From assembly GCA_020831845.1 (NCBI GenBank), contig JAFIFV010000138.1:1-41642 (forward strand): 41,642 nt of DNA. The letters run 5' to 3'. The DNA is from Ectothiorhodospiraceae bacterium. Lineage in GTDB: Bacteria > Pseudomonadota > Gammaproteobacteria > Nitrococcales > Aquisalimonadaceae. Under the pieces are notes generated by a model. The model had not been told where the DNA came from. It saw only the letters and a list, made by a program, of their open reading frames with translations, and searched no databases. The position numbers and the translations under genes are program-made. Of this stretch, positions 8,186-15,905 are shown piece by piece; within the stretch, counting starts at the first letter, position 1; the number at the start of each line of letters is the position of its first letter.

Positions 8186-9340
8186 ATGAGCAAGCCTGTG
8201 GTCATCGTTGGTACGGGCCTGGCCGGTTACACCACCGCCAGGGAGTTCCGCAAGCATGATGCCGGCACGCCGCTGGTGCTGCTGACCGCTGATGACGGCC
8301 GCAGCTATTCCAAGCCGATGCTGTCCACCGCGTGCCGCAAGGGGAAATCCGCCGATGAGCTGGCTCAGGCCACCGCGGAGGCAATGGCGGGGCAACTGGA
8401 CGCCACGGTCCGGGCCGGCGTGACGGTGGATGCCTTGGATCCGGCGGCTCACCGCTTGCGTGCCGACGGCGAAGTGCTGGAGTACGGCAAGCTGGTGCTG
8501 GCGCTGGGGGCGGAACCCCGGCGGCCGCCGGTCGCGGGTGACGCCGTGGATGCAATCCACCAGGTGAATGATCTGCAGCAATACGCGGCGTTCCGGGCAG
8601 CGGCTGCCAATGCCAGAGAGCTGCTGATCATCGGCGGTGGTCTGGTGGGTTGCGAGTTCGCCAACGACCTGGCCGATGCCGGGATCAGGGTGACTCAGGT
8701 TTATCCGGAGGCCTACCCCCTGGAGCGCCTGGTTCCGGCCCAGGCCGGGGCAGCGCTGGCGATCGGGCTGAAGGAGATCGGGGTGGTCCAGTACCCGGGT
8801 TGCACGGTGGAGCGGGTCGATCATCATCAAGGGGCGTTCCGCGTATCGCTTGGTGACGGAACACGCCTCCAGGCCGATCTGGTGCTGAGCGCCGTGGGCC
8901 TGGAGCCGAGAACGGCGCTGGCCAGGCAGGCTGGCTTGCAGGTGGAGCGAGGCATCGTCGTGGACCGTTATCTGCAGACGTCCGCGCCGGATATCCACGC
9001 GCTCGGCGATTGTGCCGAGGTCGAGGGGCATCTGCTGCAATACGTGGCGCCATTGACTGCCGCGGCCCGGGCGCTGGGCGCCACGCTGGCCGGGCAACGC
9101 ACCGCCGTGGAGTATCCCGCCATGCCGATCACGGTAAAGACCAGCTGCTGCCAGGTGGTCTGCTGGCCGCCGGCATCGACCGCGCAAGGCGACTGGCGCT
9201 TTGATGGCGAGGGGCTGGCGTGGCGCGGCGAATACCGTGATGCGCAGAACGAGCTTCAGGGATTCGTGCTCACCAGCAGGCGCATGCGTGAGCGGATGGA
9301 GCTTACCGAACAACTGCCGCCGCTGATCGCGGATCACTGA
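8186..9340 (+). CDS. Rubredoxin-NAD(+) reductase (FAD-dependent)
   Basis: 384 residues, the usual size for AlkT/RubB-like enzymes that pass electrons from NADH to rubredoxin, for example for alkane hydroxylase or oxygen defence. The FAD site is at the N-terminus (VVIVGTGLAGYTTAREF), the NAD site at LLIIGGGLVGCEFAND, and the FAD-contact motif is IHALGDCAEV. The C-terminal domain (ITVKTSCCQVVCWPP) is the small rubredoxin-reductase type. ATG 8186 has AAGGGAGA upstream; an earlier GTG in frame has no support. No rubredoxin or alkane hydroxylase gene is adjacent, so the partner lies elsewhere. Confidence 0.88.
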   Translation: MSKPVVIVGTGLAGYTTAREFRKHDAGTPLVLLTADDGRSYSKPMLSTACRKGKSADELAQATAEAMAGQLDATVRAGVTVDALDPAAHRLRADGEVLEYGKLVLALGAEPRRPPVAGDAVDAIHQVNDLQQYAAFRAAAANARELLIIGGGLVGCEFANDLADAGIRVTQVYPEAYPLERLVPAQAGAALAIGLKEIGVVQYPGCTVERVDHHQGAFRVSLGDGTRLQADLVLSAVGLEPRTALARQAGLQVERGIVVDRYLQTSAPDIHALGDCAEVEGHLLQYVAPLTAAARALGATLAGQRTAVEYPAMPITVKTSCCQVVCWPPASTAQGDWRFDGEGLAWRGEYRDAQNELQGFVLTSRRMRERMELTEQLPPLIADH

Positions 9341-9395
9341 GATCCATCACGCTGGCGCGGACATCGGTCATCGCTTTTCCTGACGGAGTCCGACC

Positions 9396-10658
9396 TTATC
9401 CGAAGCGGTCCAGTCTCAGCTCGGCGGCCGGAATGTCGGGTGCTTCGTCGCTGATGGTGGCTGCCAGCACTTTGCCGAGGCCACAGGCAAAGGTCCAGCC
9501 CAGGTGTCCGGGCCCGCAGTTCAGGTAGAGATTGCGCAGCGGCGATGGTCCGAGAATCGGTACCCCGTCCGTGGTGATCGGGCGCAGACCGCACCACGGC
9601 GTGAGAGCGTTGCGGTCGAGATGCTCTTCCAGCGACGGAAAGGTCTTCACCACCTGCCGAAGCACGCCATCGGCCCTGTGCTGGCGCAGGCTTGTGTCGA
9701 AACCCGCGAATTCGGCGGTGCCGGCCATGCGTATCCGGTCATCAAGCACGGCCAACACCACCTTGTTGGCATCATCGATCAGCGGAATCTGCGGCTGGTT
9801 GCGCCAGCCCTGCGCCGGTGCGGTCAGCGAATAACCCTTGACCGGATAGATGGGCAGGTAAAGGCCAGCCTGACGTCCCAGCGGGGCACTGTAGCTGCCG
9901 GCGGCCAGGACGTAGCAATCCGCCCGGATCACCCCGTTGTCGGTGTCCAGCCCCGTGAGGCTGTCGCCGTTGCGCAGCAGTTGCCGCACAGTGGTGCGCA
10001 GCCGGAACTCGACGCCGGCTTCTCCGCACAGGCGGCCGAGCTCCCGGGTAAACAGATGGGCATCTCCGCTTTCGTCATCGGGATAGAAGATGGCGCCGGT
10101 CAGTTCATGGGCGATGTCGCCCAGCGAGGGTTCCAGCGCTACCGCCCGGCGGCCGTCCAGCGCCGAGTAGCGCACGCCCATCTCGTCCATCAGGCGGGAA
10201 GCGTGCAGCGCCTTGTCCAGACTCTGCTGGTCGCGAAAGATCTTGATGATGCCGGCTTGCCGGTCGGCATAGCGGATCCCTGTCTGCTGGCGCAACTCGC
10301 GGATGGCGGCCAGGCTGTAAACCGCAAGCCTGGCATTGGTGCGTGTGGCGCGGTCGAAGTGGCGGGGGCTGCTGAAGCGCAGGAAATTCACCCCCCAGCG
10401 TGCCAGCCGCGGGATCTGTGCGGGGCGCAGCAGCAGCGGGGAGTCCTCGCGACCCAGCCAGCGTAGCAGTTGCCAGACCACGCCGGGGGCGTTCCACGGC
10501 TCCGCGTGGCTGGCGTGCAGCAGGCCGCCGTTGGCAAAGCTGGTTTCATCGGCCACGCCGTCCGCTCGGTCGATGACGGTAACGGTATGACCCGCCCTGG
10601 ACAGGTACCAGGCGGATGTGACCCCGAGGACGCCGGCTCCTATGACGGCTATATGCAT
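9396..10658 (-). CDS. D-amino acid dehydrogenase, DadA type
   Basis: 420 residues of the DAO family of FAD oxidoreductases. DadA oxidises D-amino acids, notably D-alanine, at the inner membrane and feeds electrons to quinone. An N-terminal Rossmann motif (VIGAGVLGVTSAWYLSRAG) and the DadA-specific C-terminal block (GLRPITTDGVPILGPS, then GHLGWTFACGLGKVLA) are clear. Length is close to the usual 430. There is no adjacent dadX racemase; the gene follows DUF502 by 48 bp on the same strand and converges with the rubredoxin reductase gene. Exact substrate is uncertain, as related proteins act on proline or other amines. Confidence 0.85.
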   Translation of the reverse strand: MHIAVIGAGVLGVTSAWYLSRAGHTVTVIDRADGVADETSFANGGLLHASHAEPWNAPGVVWQLLRWLGREDSPLLLRPAQIPRLARWGVNFLRFSSPRHFDRATRTNARLAVYSLAAIRELRQQTGIRYADRQAGIIKIFRDQQSLDKALHASRLMDEMGVRYSALDGRRAVALEPSLGDIAHELTGAIFYPDDESGDAHLFTRELGRLCGEAGVEFRLRTTVRQLLRNGDSLTGLDTDNGVIRADCYVLAAGSYSAPLGRQAGLYLPIYPVKGYSLTAPAQGWRNQPQIPLIDDANKVVLAVLDDRIRMAGTAEFAGFDTSLRQHRADGVLRQVVKTFPSLEEHLDRNALTPWCGLRPITTDGVPILGPSPLRNLYLNCGPGHLGWTFACGLGKVLAATISDEAPDIPAAELRLDRFG

Positions 10659-10706
10659 GACTGAATCTGTCCTGTCCAGGATTCCTGTTTCGCTGACGGT
10701 CGGCCT

Positions 10707-11321
10707 TCAGGCATGACCGTTGCGGGCGGTAACGGACATTGCGCCGGTGATGGCGAAACGCAAGGCGTCGTCGATGGGCATGTCCACCGGCGACAGGCGA
10801 TGGCGCGGAACCATGACGGTGAAGCCGCCGATCTGGTAGCTGCCCGGAATGTAAACGGCAACGTTGTGCTCGCTGGCCAGGCCCTGGGGCAGGTCCCGCA
10901 GGTCGTCACGGGTCACCAGTCCCAGCACGGTCATATCCTGGCCGATCAGTTCGATGGTCACGACCTGGTCGAACGCTTTCGGTCCGCGCGCCGAGAAGTA
11001 CCGGATCAGGTCTTTCACGGCACCGTGGATCTTGTTGATCAGCGGCATGCGGATCAGCAGGCTATCCAGCCCCTCGATCAAGCGTTTGAGCAGCCAGTGA
11101 TCTACCAGCCAGCCCAGGCCGTAGAGGATCCCCAGTGCGAGGATCAGGCCCATGCCAGGAAGGTAGACGCCTTCCGGCGTTATCAGCTTGACCGCAAGCC
11201 CCAGCATCCATTCGGCGGTGAAAGCCAGCCAGAACACCAGATAGAGCGTGACGGCAATGGGGATGACTGCCAGCAGGCCCCGCAGGATCATTCGCCAGGC
11301 ATGTTGCAGGTAGCTTTTCAT
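10707..11321 (-). CDS. DUF502 family membrane protein
   Basis: 204 residues. Two membrane segments are seen, MILRGLLAVIPIAVTLYLVF and GLILALGILYGLGWLVDHW, followed by a soluble domain with the family motifs PLINKIHGAVKDL and VAVYIPGSYQIGGFTVMVP. Function of DUF502 is unknown. The start ATG overlaps the TGA of the upstream sugar dehydrogenase gene as ATGA, implying translational coupling. The longer frame upstream lies inside that gene and is rejected. Confidence 0.85.
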   Translation of the reverse strand: MKSYLQHAWRMILRGLLAVIPIAVTLYLVFWLAFTAEWMLGLAVKLITPEGVYLPGMGLILALGILYGLGWLVDHWLLKRLIEGLDSLLIRMPLINKIHGAVKDLIRYFSARGPKAFDQVVTIELIGQDMTVLGLVTRDDLRDLPQGLASEHNVAVYIPGSYQIGGFTVMVPRHRLSPVDMPIDDALRFAITGAMSVTARNGHA

Positions 11322-12442
11322 TGGTCGGCCGGGGTGAGGCGCACCAGGGGGGCGTCGGTCGCGTCCACCAGCAGATAGATGTAGCCGTCCGGTCCGGCAC
11401 GGACATCGCGAACCCGCCATTGACGGTCAGCCAGCAGTTGCTCTTCGTCGACAATCTCGGTGCCGTCCACTGTCAGTCGTGCCAGATGTCGCCCCGCCAG
11501 CGCTCCGACGAAGATATTGCCTTGCCAGTCCGGGAAACGCTCTCCCTGGTAGTAGGCCATGCCCGAAGGCGCGATGGACGGCGTCCAGTGATGCAGCGGC
11601 GGCTCCATGCCCTCCATTTCCGAGGGACCGATGCTCGGACCATGATACTCCCGGCCGTGGGTCACCTTCGGCCAACCGAAATTCAGTCCCGCCTGAACCC
11701 TGTTGATCTCGTCGCCGCCCCGGGGGCCGTGCTCATTCAGCCAGACGTCGCCGGTGTCCGGGTGCAGGATCATGCCCTGGGGGTTGCGGTGGCCGTAGCT
11801 GTAGATGCCCGGCAGGGCTTCGGCATGGTCAAGGAAGGGGTTGTCCGCGGGGATCTGGCCGTCATCCGTGAGGCGGATGATCTTGCCGTGGTGGCTGTCC
11901 AGCGCCTGGGCGTTGTCGCGCAGGCCGCGATCCCCGGTGCTGATGAACAGATAGCCCTGTTCGTCGAAGACCAGCCGCGAGCCGAAATGCCGGCCGCCGG
12001 AAGCATAAGGTGTGGCCACGAACAGCTCCTGAAAACCGGACAGCCGGGCGTCCTGCAGTTGCCCTCGCCCCACAGCGGTGGTGTAGCCGCCATCCCCGGC
12101 CTTGGCATAGCTCAGGTAGACCCAGCCGTTGGACTCGAACTCCGGGTGCAGGGCCACGTCCAGCAAGCCTCCCTGATTGGTGGCGGCCACTTCCGGCGTT
12201 CCCTCGACCTCCCACCGTTCGTTGCGCTCCGGATCAAGTAGCAGCAGCCTGCCGGGGCGTTCGCTGATCAGCATCCTCCCATCCGGCAGAAACGCCAGGC
12301 CCCATGGTCGGTTCAGCCCTTCGGAGATGATCTCCACGTTGAAGCTGTGCCTTGCGCTGCGTTCCACCTCCGCCCCGACCAGCAAAGGCAGGGCAGACAC
12401 AACCAGCCCCATTGCCACGACAAACCCGATGAACTTGCGCAT
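11318..12442 (-). CDS. PQQ-dependent aldose sugar dehydrogenase (YliI/Asd-like)
   Basis: 374 residues with a Sec signal peptide (MRKFIGFVVAMGLVVSALPLL), so periplasmic. Soluble PQQ-type six-bladed propeller: GLNRPWGLAFLPDGRMLISE, GGRHFGSRLVFDEQGYLF, STGDRGLRDNAQ and HGPRGGDEINRVQAGLNFGW carry the typical cofactor and calcium-site residues. The family oxidises aldoses to lactones with PQQ. ATG 12442 has AAGGA 8 nt upstream and gives a normal signal peptide, while the 35-codon extension upstream does not. Overlaps DUF502 by 4 nt. No PQQ synthesis genes are visible. Confidence 0.88.
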   Translation of the reverse strand: MRKFIGFVVAMGLVVSALPLLVGAEVERSARHSFNVEIISEGLNRPWGLAFLPDGRMLISERPGRLLLLDPERNERWEVEGTPEVAATNQGGLLDVALHPEFESNGWVYLSYAKAGDGGYTTAVGRGQLQDARLSGFQELFVATPYASGGRHFGSRLVFDEQGYLFISTGDRGLRDNAQALDSHHGKIIRLTDDGQIPADNPFLDHAEALPGIYSYGHRNPQGMILHPDTGDVWLNEHGPRGGDEINRVQAGLNFGWPKVTHGREYHGPSIGPSEMEGMEPPLHHWTPSIAPSGMAYYQGERFPDWQGNIFVGALAGRHLARLTVDGTEIVDEEQLLADRQWRVRDVRAGPDGYIYLLVDATDAPLVRLTPADQ

Positions 12443-12644
12443 TGACCGTATCCTTCCCCCGGAGAGCAGGGCGCCGTCCGCCAGCCATGATGCCAGATGA
12501 TCTCGCCACCCCTGCATGATACTAGTCATGGACACCGAGGGCGGCATCGGCGTTCAAACGGCGCCAGTACTGGACGTGCAGCCGGTTTCCGTCATACTCT
12601 GCAGGACAAACCAACAAGATCTCTGTCCGGATGGGAGGAGCGCC

Positions 12645-13124
12645 ATGAAGACCGCCGATCAATGGCTCGCCGAGTACGGAGAAAGCCACCAGAACAACAC
12701 CAACAAGCGCATTCACTGGGTCTGCGTGCCGCTGATCATGTTCAGCGTGCTGGCGCTGTTGTGGAGCATCCCCCAAGGCCCGTTGGCCGCCGTGCTCCCC
12801 GGTGCTGCGTCTCCCTGGCTCAATTGGGCGACGCTCACCGCGCTGGTGGTGGGGCTTTATTACCTGCGGCTGTCCCTCCCGCTGTTCCTGGGCATGGCTG
12901 CCATCACCGTCGCCATGCTGGTGGTCTGCCACCTGATCGCCCTGTCCCCAGTGCCCCTGTGGACGGTGGCCGTCGTCGTGTTCGTGCTCGCCTGGATCGG
13001 TCAGTTCATCGGCCACGAAATCGAAGGCAAGAAACCCTCGTTCTTCCAGGATCTGCAGTTCCTGCTGATTGGTCCGGCCTGGCTGCTCAGCTTTGTCTAC
13101 CGGCGGCTGGGGATTCGTTACTGA
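12645..13124 (+). CDS. Mpo1-like (DUF962/YGL010w) membrane protein
   Basis: 159 residues with four hydrophobic segments. Conserved family features are present: AEYGESHQNNTNKRIHWVCVP at the N-terminus and FIGHEIEGKKPSFFQDLQFLLIGPAW near the C-terminus. The yeast member Mpo1 is an iron-dependent dioxygenase in 2-hydroxy fatty acid alpha-oxidation; the histidines needed for metal binding (ESHQN, RIHW, GHE) are retained. The bacterial role is not established. ATG 12645 has GGGAGGAG 4 nt upstream. Confidence 0.85.
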   Translation: MKTADQWLAEYGESHQNNTNKRIHWVCVPLIMFSVLALLWSIPQGPLAAVLPGAASPWLNWATLTALVVGLYYLRLSLPLFLGMAAITVAMLVVCHLIALSPVPLWTVAVVVFVLAWIGQFIGHEIEGKKPSFFQDLQFLLIGPAWLLSFVYRRLGIRY

Positions 13125-13846
13125 AGCGCATTCTTGTGTACAGCGCCACCTCCGGCCTCACCGTTGTGCGCCTGCCTGTGGATGAATTGCCCGGGAGAGG
13201 GCGTGTCACGCCTTTCGTCGCCGTTTTTGCATCACCAGCGGGCACTTCCCGCGTTGTTCACAAAGTCTGTGGAAAACCATGTGGACGAACTGGTGGGAAC
13301 CCCTGCAAACCGCTGTTGCCGCAGCGATTTTGACAGATTGATGAAAATCTCGGCGCTGCTTTTTTTGTTCTTCTAATCAATTGCTTATGATCGGCGCAGC
13401 AGGGTGTCGCGCAGGTCGGGCGGAATCCCGCCGCAGGGGGCAGGCTGTTGTTGAATGTCTGTTGCGGCGCAGCAGAAACTTGCCCCCGAAGTCAACTGAA
13501 AACGGGAACTTCCTGATTCATGTGGAATTGCCAAGGTTTTCCACACAAGCTGTGGATAACGTTGTGGACAGCTGCTGGAAACGGTCGGTCCAGGCGTTGC
13601 GGATGAACACTTTGCGTCAGTTTGATGAACTTTTCGCCAATTCTTCAACGCATTGATAGATCAATATGTTAGGCGTTGTTGTGTCGGTACTTCGAGACAC
13701 AAGTGAAGTGTCGTATCATTGTCCGCCTTTGAAGGACCGGTCGTCGCCCAAGGTGGGTGTGCGGCCCATGCTCCGGTGCTTCCCTGTCACATCCCGCTTC
13801 CTCATCGCGTATGCTCTTGAGGAAGTCCAACCAGAGGCGCGCGACG
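13125..13846. other. Gene-free, locally AT-rich region
   Basis: A 722-bp stretch with no convincing gene. Counted blocks are 38% GC (13321-13380), 45% (13501-13560) and 35% (13621-13680), in contrast to the GC-rich flanks. It carries DnaA-box-like 9-mers, two GATC sites, repeated TTGATGAA (near 13338 and 13621), a GGCGG-AATC-CCGCC hairpin near 13420 and a TTGTGTC-N10-GACACAA repeat (13679-13702). Short ORFs here have no ribosome sites or family features. Confidence 0.6.
13177..13571. promoter_or_regulatory. Cluster of DnaA-box-like 9-mers
   Basis: Against TTATCCACA or its reverse TGTGGATAA: perfect at 13551-13559; matches to the relaxed TTWTNCACA at 13537-13545 (TTTTCCACA) and 13268-13276 (TGTGGAAAA); one mismatch at 13254-13262 (TTGTTCACA) and 13177-13185 (TGTGGATGA); weaker at 13280 and 13563. 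The pair 13537/13551 is head-to-head with 5 bp between. AT-rich DNA lies between and after the groups. It could be an origin, or a DnaA-titrating or -reactivating site of the datA/DARS kind. Confidence 0.5.
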
Positions 13847-14146
13847 ATGGACGACCCCGTATCCGTCTATGACGAGGCTGCAAGACAGTTGGTGGAACTA
13901 GGCAACCGTCTGGCCGACGCGGACGAGCAGGCCGATCTGAATGACGTGGCGGACGGATTGCTCGCCGGAGCTGTGCACTTCTGGCTTTACACACGCCAGC
14001 CCTGCGATGATCTCCGCTGCGAGGACTGTGCCCCGCTGCGCACCGCCGAATGGCGGCTGGCAGAATTGCAGCAGGTGGTGGACGAGATGGCGCGAACCAG
14101 TGACTATTTCCACTCCCCAGGGGACATGACGGCAGGTTCCGCCTAG
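13847..14146 (+). CDS. Small acidic protein with Cys cluster, unknown function
   Basis: 99 residues, not recognised. Mostly helical and acidic, with a central CDDLRCEDC (C-x4-C-x2-C) that could hold a metal. ATG 13847 is chosen (GAGG about 9 nt upstream); an in-frame ATG at 13811 has no ribosome site. Its TAG stop is made of TA plus the first G of an inserted miniature element. With the element removed and one TA kept, the stop is again TAG, and the HDOD gene would start 3 nt later. The two genes were therefore probably a coupled pair. Confidence 0.6.
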   Translation: MDDPVSVYDEAARQLVELGNRLADADEQADLNDVADGLLAGAVHFWLYTRQPCDDLRCEDCAPLRTAEWRLAELQQVVDEMARTSDYFHSPGDMTAGSA

Positions 14147-14309
14147 TGTGCTGTCCCACTTGCAAGGTTACGTTCCGTGGGTTCCGCCACCAGTGCGGAA
14201 AGGCATTGATGTGCAGGCGTAGCGGGCAGCAATGGCACGGCGATGGGGGCCTCGGGGTCCAGCCGCGGGGAGCCCTGGGGAACGTAACCTTGCAAGCGGG
14301 ACGGCACAC
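14146..14309. mobile_element. 164-bp miniature inverted-repeat element, TA-flanked (MITE 1)
   Basis: Terminal inverted repeats of 31 bp (14146-14176 and 14279-14309) differ at two positions. They start GTGTGCTGTCCC / GTGTGCCGTCCC. The element is flanked by TA on both sides (14144-14145 and 14310-14311), the target duplication of IS630/Tc1-mariner transposons. The interior has no ORF. It separates the stop of the small Cys-cluster gene from the HDOD start by inserting exactly at the stop codon. Confidence 0.85.
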
Positions 14310-14315
14310 TAGACC

Positions 14316-15176
14316 ATGAATCAGACAGGCAAACGGCTGGGTTCCACCCCATTCTCGCACCTGGTCGAAATTCAGCGTCGCATTCAACTCGGCACCTTGT
14401 CCATACCGGGAAAGCCCGAGGCTACGCTACAGGTCCGCCGCCTGGTGGCAAGCGAAGCAGGCCCCGGCGAGGTTGCCCACGCGCTAGGCAAGGACCCGGC
14501 GCTGGCGGCGCATGTATTGAAAGTGGCGAACAGCGCCAGCCATCGCGGGCTGCATACCATGGCCAGCGTCAACGCGGCGGTCAGCCGGCTGGGCATCAAC
14601 CTGACCGGCGTGCTGGTCACCCATTATGCGTTGATGCAGATGGCTCATGCCGTGCCGGCCAAATACCGGCAGCGGATCAGCCACACTTACCAGCACTCGC
14701 TGGAGGTTGCCGCCTATTGCCGCGCCCTGGCCGTTTGCTACACGCGGATTTCGCCAGACGATGCCATGCTGGCCGGTCTGGTGCATGATATCGGCGCGTT
14801 GCCGGTGCTGGCGTATGCGGTCCGGACTCCGGATCTGGCGGAGTCGGAGGAGCGCCTGGAACAGACGCTGAGGGCGATCCACGCACCAGTGGGTGCCGCC
14901 ATTCTACGACGCTGGCACTTCCCGCTGCAGATCGTCGAGGCGGTGGCCCGGCACGAGGACTGGCGCCGCATGCGGGAAACGGTTCGCCCGGACCTGGCTG
15001 ATCTGGTCATCGCCGCCAATCTGGACGTCTATCGCTACACCGAGCACCCGATGGCCACGATCGACGAGGCCAGCATCTCGGCACTGGAGCGTATTGGGCT
15101 GCAGCCGGGCATCCCGTTCACCGAGAGCCCAGCGTTTCGGGAGGCGCTGCAGGAAGCCCAGGCGTTGCTGGGATAG
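14316..15176 (+). CDS. HDOD domain protein
   Basis: 286 residues. An HDOD domain (about 30-230; LRVRRLVASEAGPGEVAHALGKDP-like start, then HVLKVANSAS and AMLAGLVHDIGALPVLAY) is typical of signalling proteins in motility and stress control. The HD-type LVHDIG is present, but HDOD domains usually lack the full metal site. The start lies 6 nt after MITE 1, so any ribosome site is in the element's repeat (GCGGGAC, weak). In the reconstructed ancestor the start followed the upstream stop by 3 nt and would have been coupled. Its 3' end overlaps the convergent exonuclease gene by 59 bp. Confidence 0.85.
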   Translation: MNQTGKRLGSTPFSHLVEIQRRIQLGTLSIPGKPEATLQVRRLVASEAGPGEVAHALGKDPALAAHVLKVANSASHRGLHTMASVNAAVSRLGINLTGVLVTHYALMQMAHAVPAKYRQRISHTYQHSLEVAAYCRALAVCYTRISPDDAMLAGLVHDIGALPVLAYAVRTPDLAESEERLEQTLRAIHAPVGAAILRRWHFPLQIVEAVARHEDWRRMRETVRPDLADLVIAANLDVYRYTEHPMATIDEASISALERIGLQPGIPFTESPAFREALQEAQALLG

Positions 15177-15714
15177 CGTTCCGAGTGTCGCGGTTGACCG
15201 CTTGGTACAGGTGGCGCAGGAAAAGCACGTCGCTGCTTGCCCGGTGCGCCGGGCCCGCCTGCTCTCGGGCCTGCTGCTGCAATTCCTGCAGGCGGTCCGC
15301 CCATTCCGGGCAGCCACGCAGGCGCACCGGGATCAACTCGCTCATGTCTTCCACGTCGAAACTCGGCTGGGCGCCAGCCGCGGTGAAAAGTCGCCTGAGC
15401 CAGAAGCGGTCGTATGCACCGCCGTCCACGTAGACGGTTTGCCCGTACAGCGTCTGGTTCAACAGGCTGGCGGCCATACTGGCCGTCACGCCTTCGTCGG
15501 CCAGCAGTTTGCGGCTGATCCCGGTCAGGGCCTCGGCCTGCTCGCTCCAGTCCGTCCAGTCCGGTTCCGGGCGTATCAGTACGCTCTCGATGGTGCCGTC
15601 CGTTACCGACCAGGCGATCTCGGTGGGATAACTCACGTGTGCACGCAGACTGGACGCTTCCAGGTCCATGAATAAAGGCGGCGTCGGTCGGGCCGCCAGC
15701 CCCCGGTAGTCCAT
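15118..15714 (-). CDS. DEDDh-type 3'-5' exonuclease-like protein
   Basis: 198 residues. Exo motifs of the DnaQ/RNase H fold are present: FMDLEASSL (D and E), VDGGAYDRFWLRRLF (D) and HRASSDVLFL (H and D). It is short and single-domain, so the substrate, DNA or RNA, cannot be told. ATG 15714 is chosen because GGAGGAAGGG precedes it. The last 59 bp run into the 3' end of the convergent HDOD gene, an unusually long overlap; the C-terminal 20 residues look poorly constrained (Pro/Ala-rich). Confidence 0.78.
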   Translation of the reverse strand: MDYRGLAARPTPPLFMDLEASSLRAHVSYPTEIAWSVTDGTIESVLIRPEPDWTDWSEQAEALTGISRKLLADEGVTASMAASLLNQTLYGQTVYVDGGAYDRFWLRRLFTAAGAQPSFDVEDMSELIPVRLRGCPEWADRLQELQQQAREQAGPAHRASSDVLFLRHLYQAVNRDTRNAIPATPGLPAAPPETLGSR

Positions 15715-15905
15715 AGTTCCCTTCCTCCAGTATTTTTCTGTCAGACTAGGCAAGCGCTGATAAATTCCCACGTGCGCGTCCGGGCCAAGGAGTCAGGGGG
15801 ACACGCCGCTCGCCTGGTGGTCATGTTCCTCTATTGTTTTCCCCGGGATACGATGGTTTGTTGAACCAGTACGCGTTTCGACACTTGTCATGCAAAGGAG
15901 TTTCC

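Noticed and set aside
13381..13656. 91-codon ORF in the DnaA-box region
   Set aside because: No ribosome site, odd composition, and it runs through the hairpin and DnaA-box sequences; more likely chance.
13847..14146. Truncation of the small Cys-cluster protein by MITE 1
   Set aside because: The reconstructed empty site has the same TAG at the same codon, so the protein length is original.
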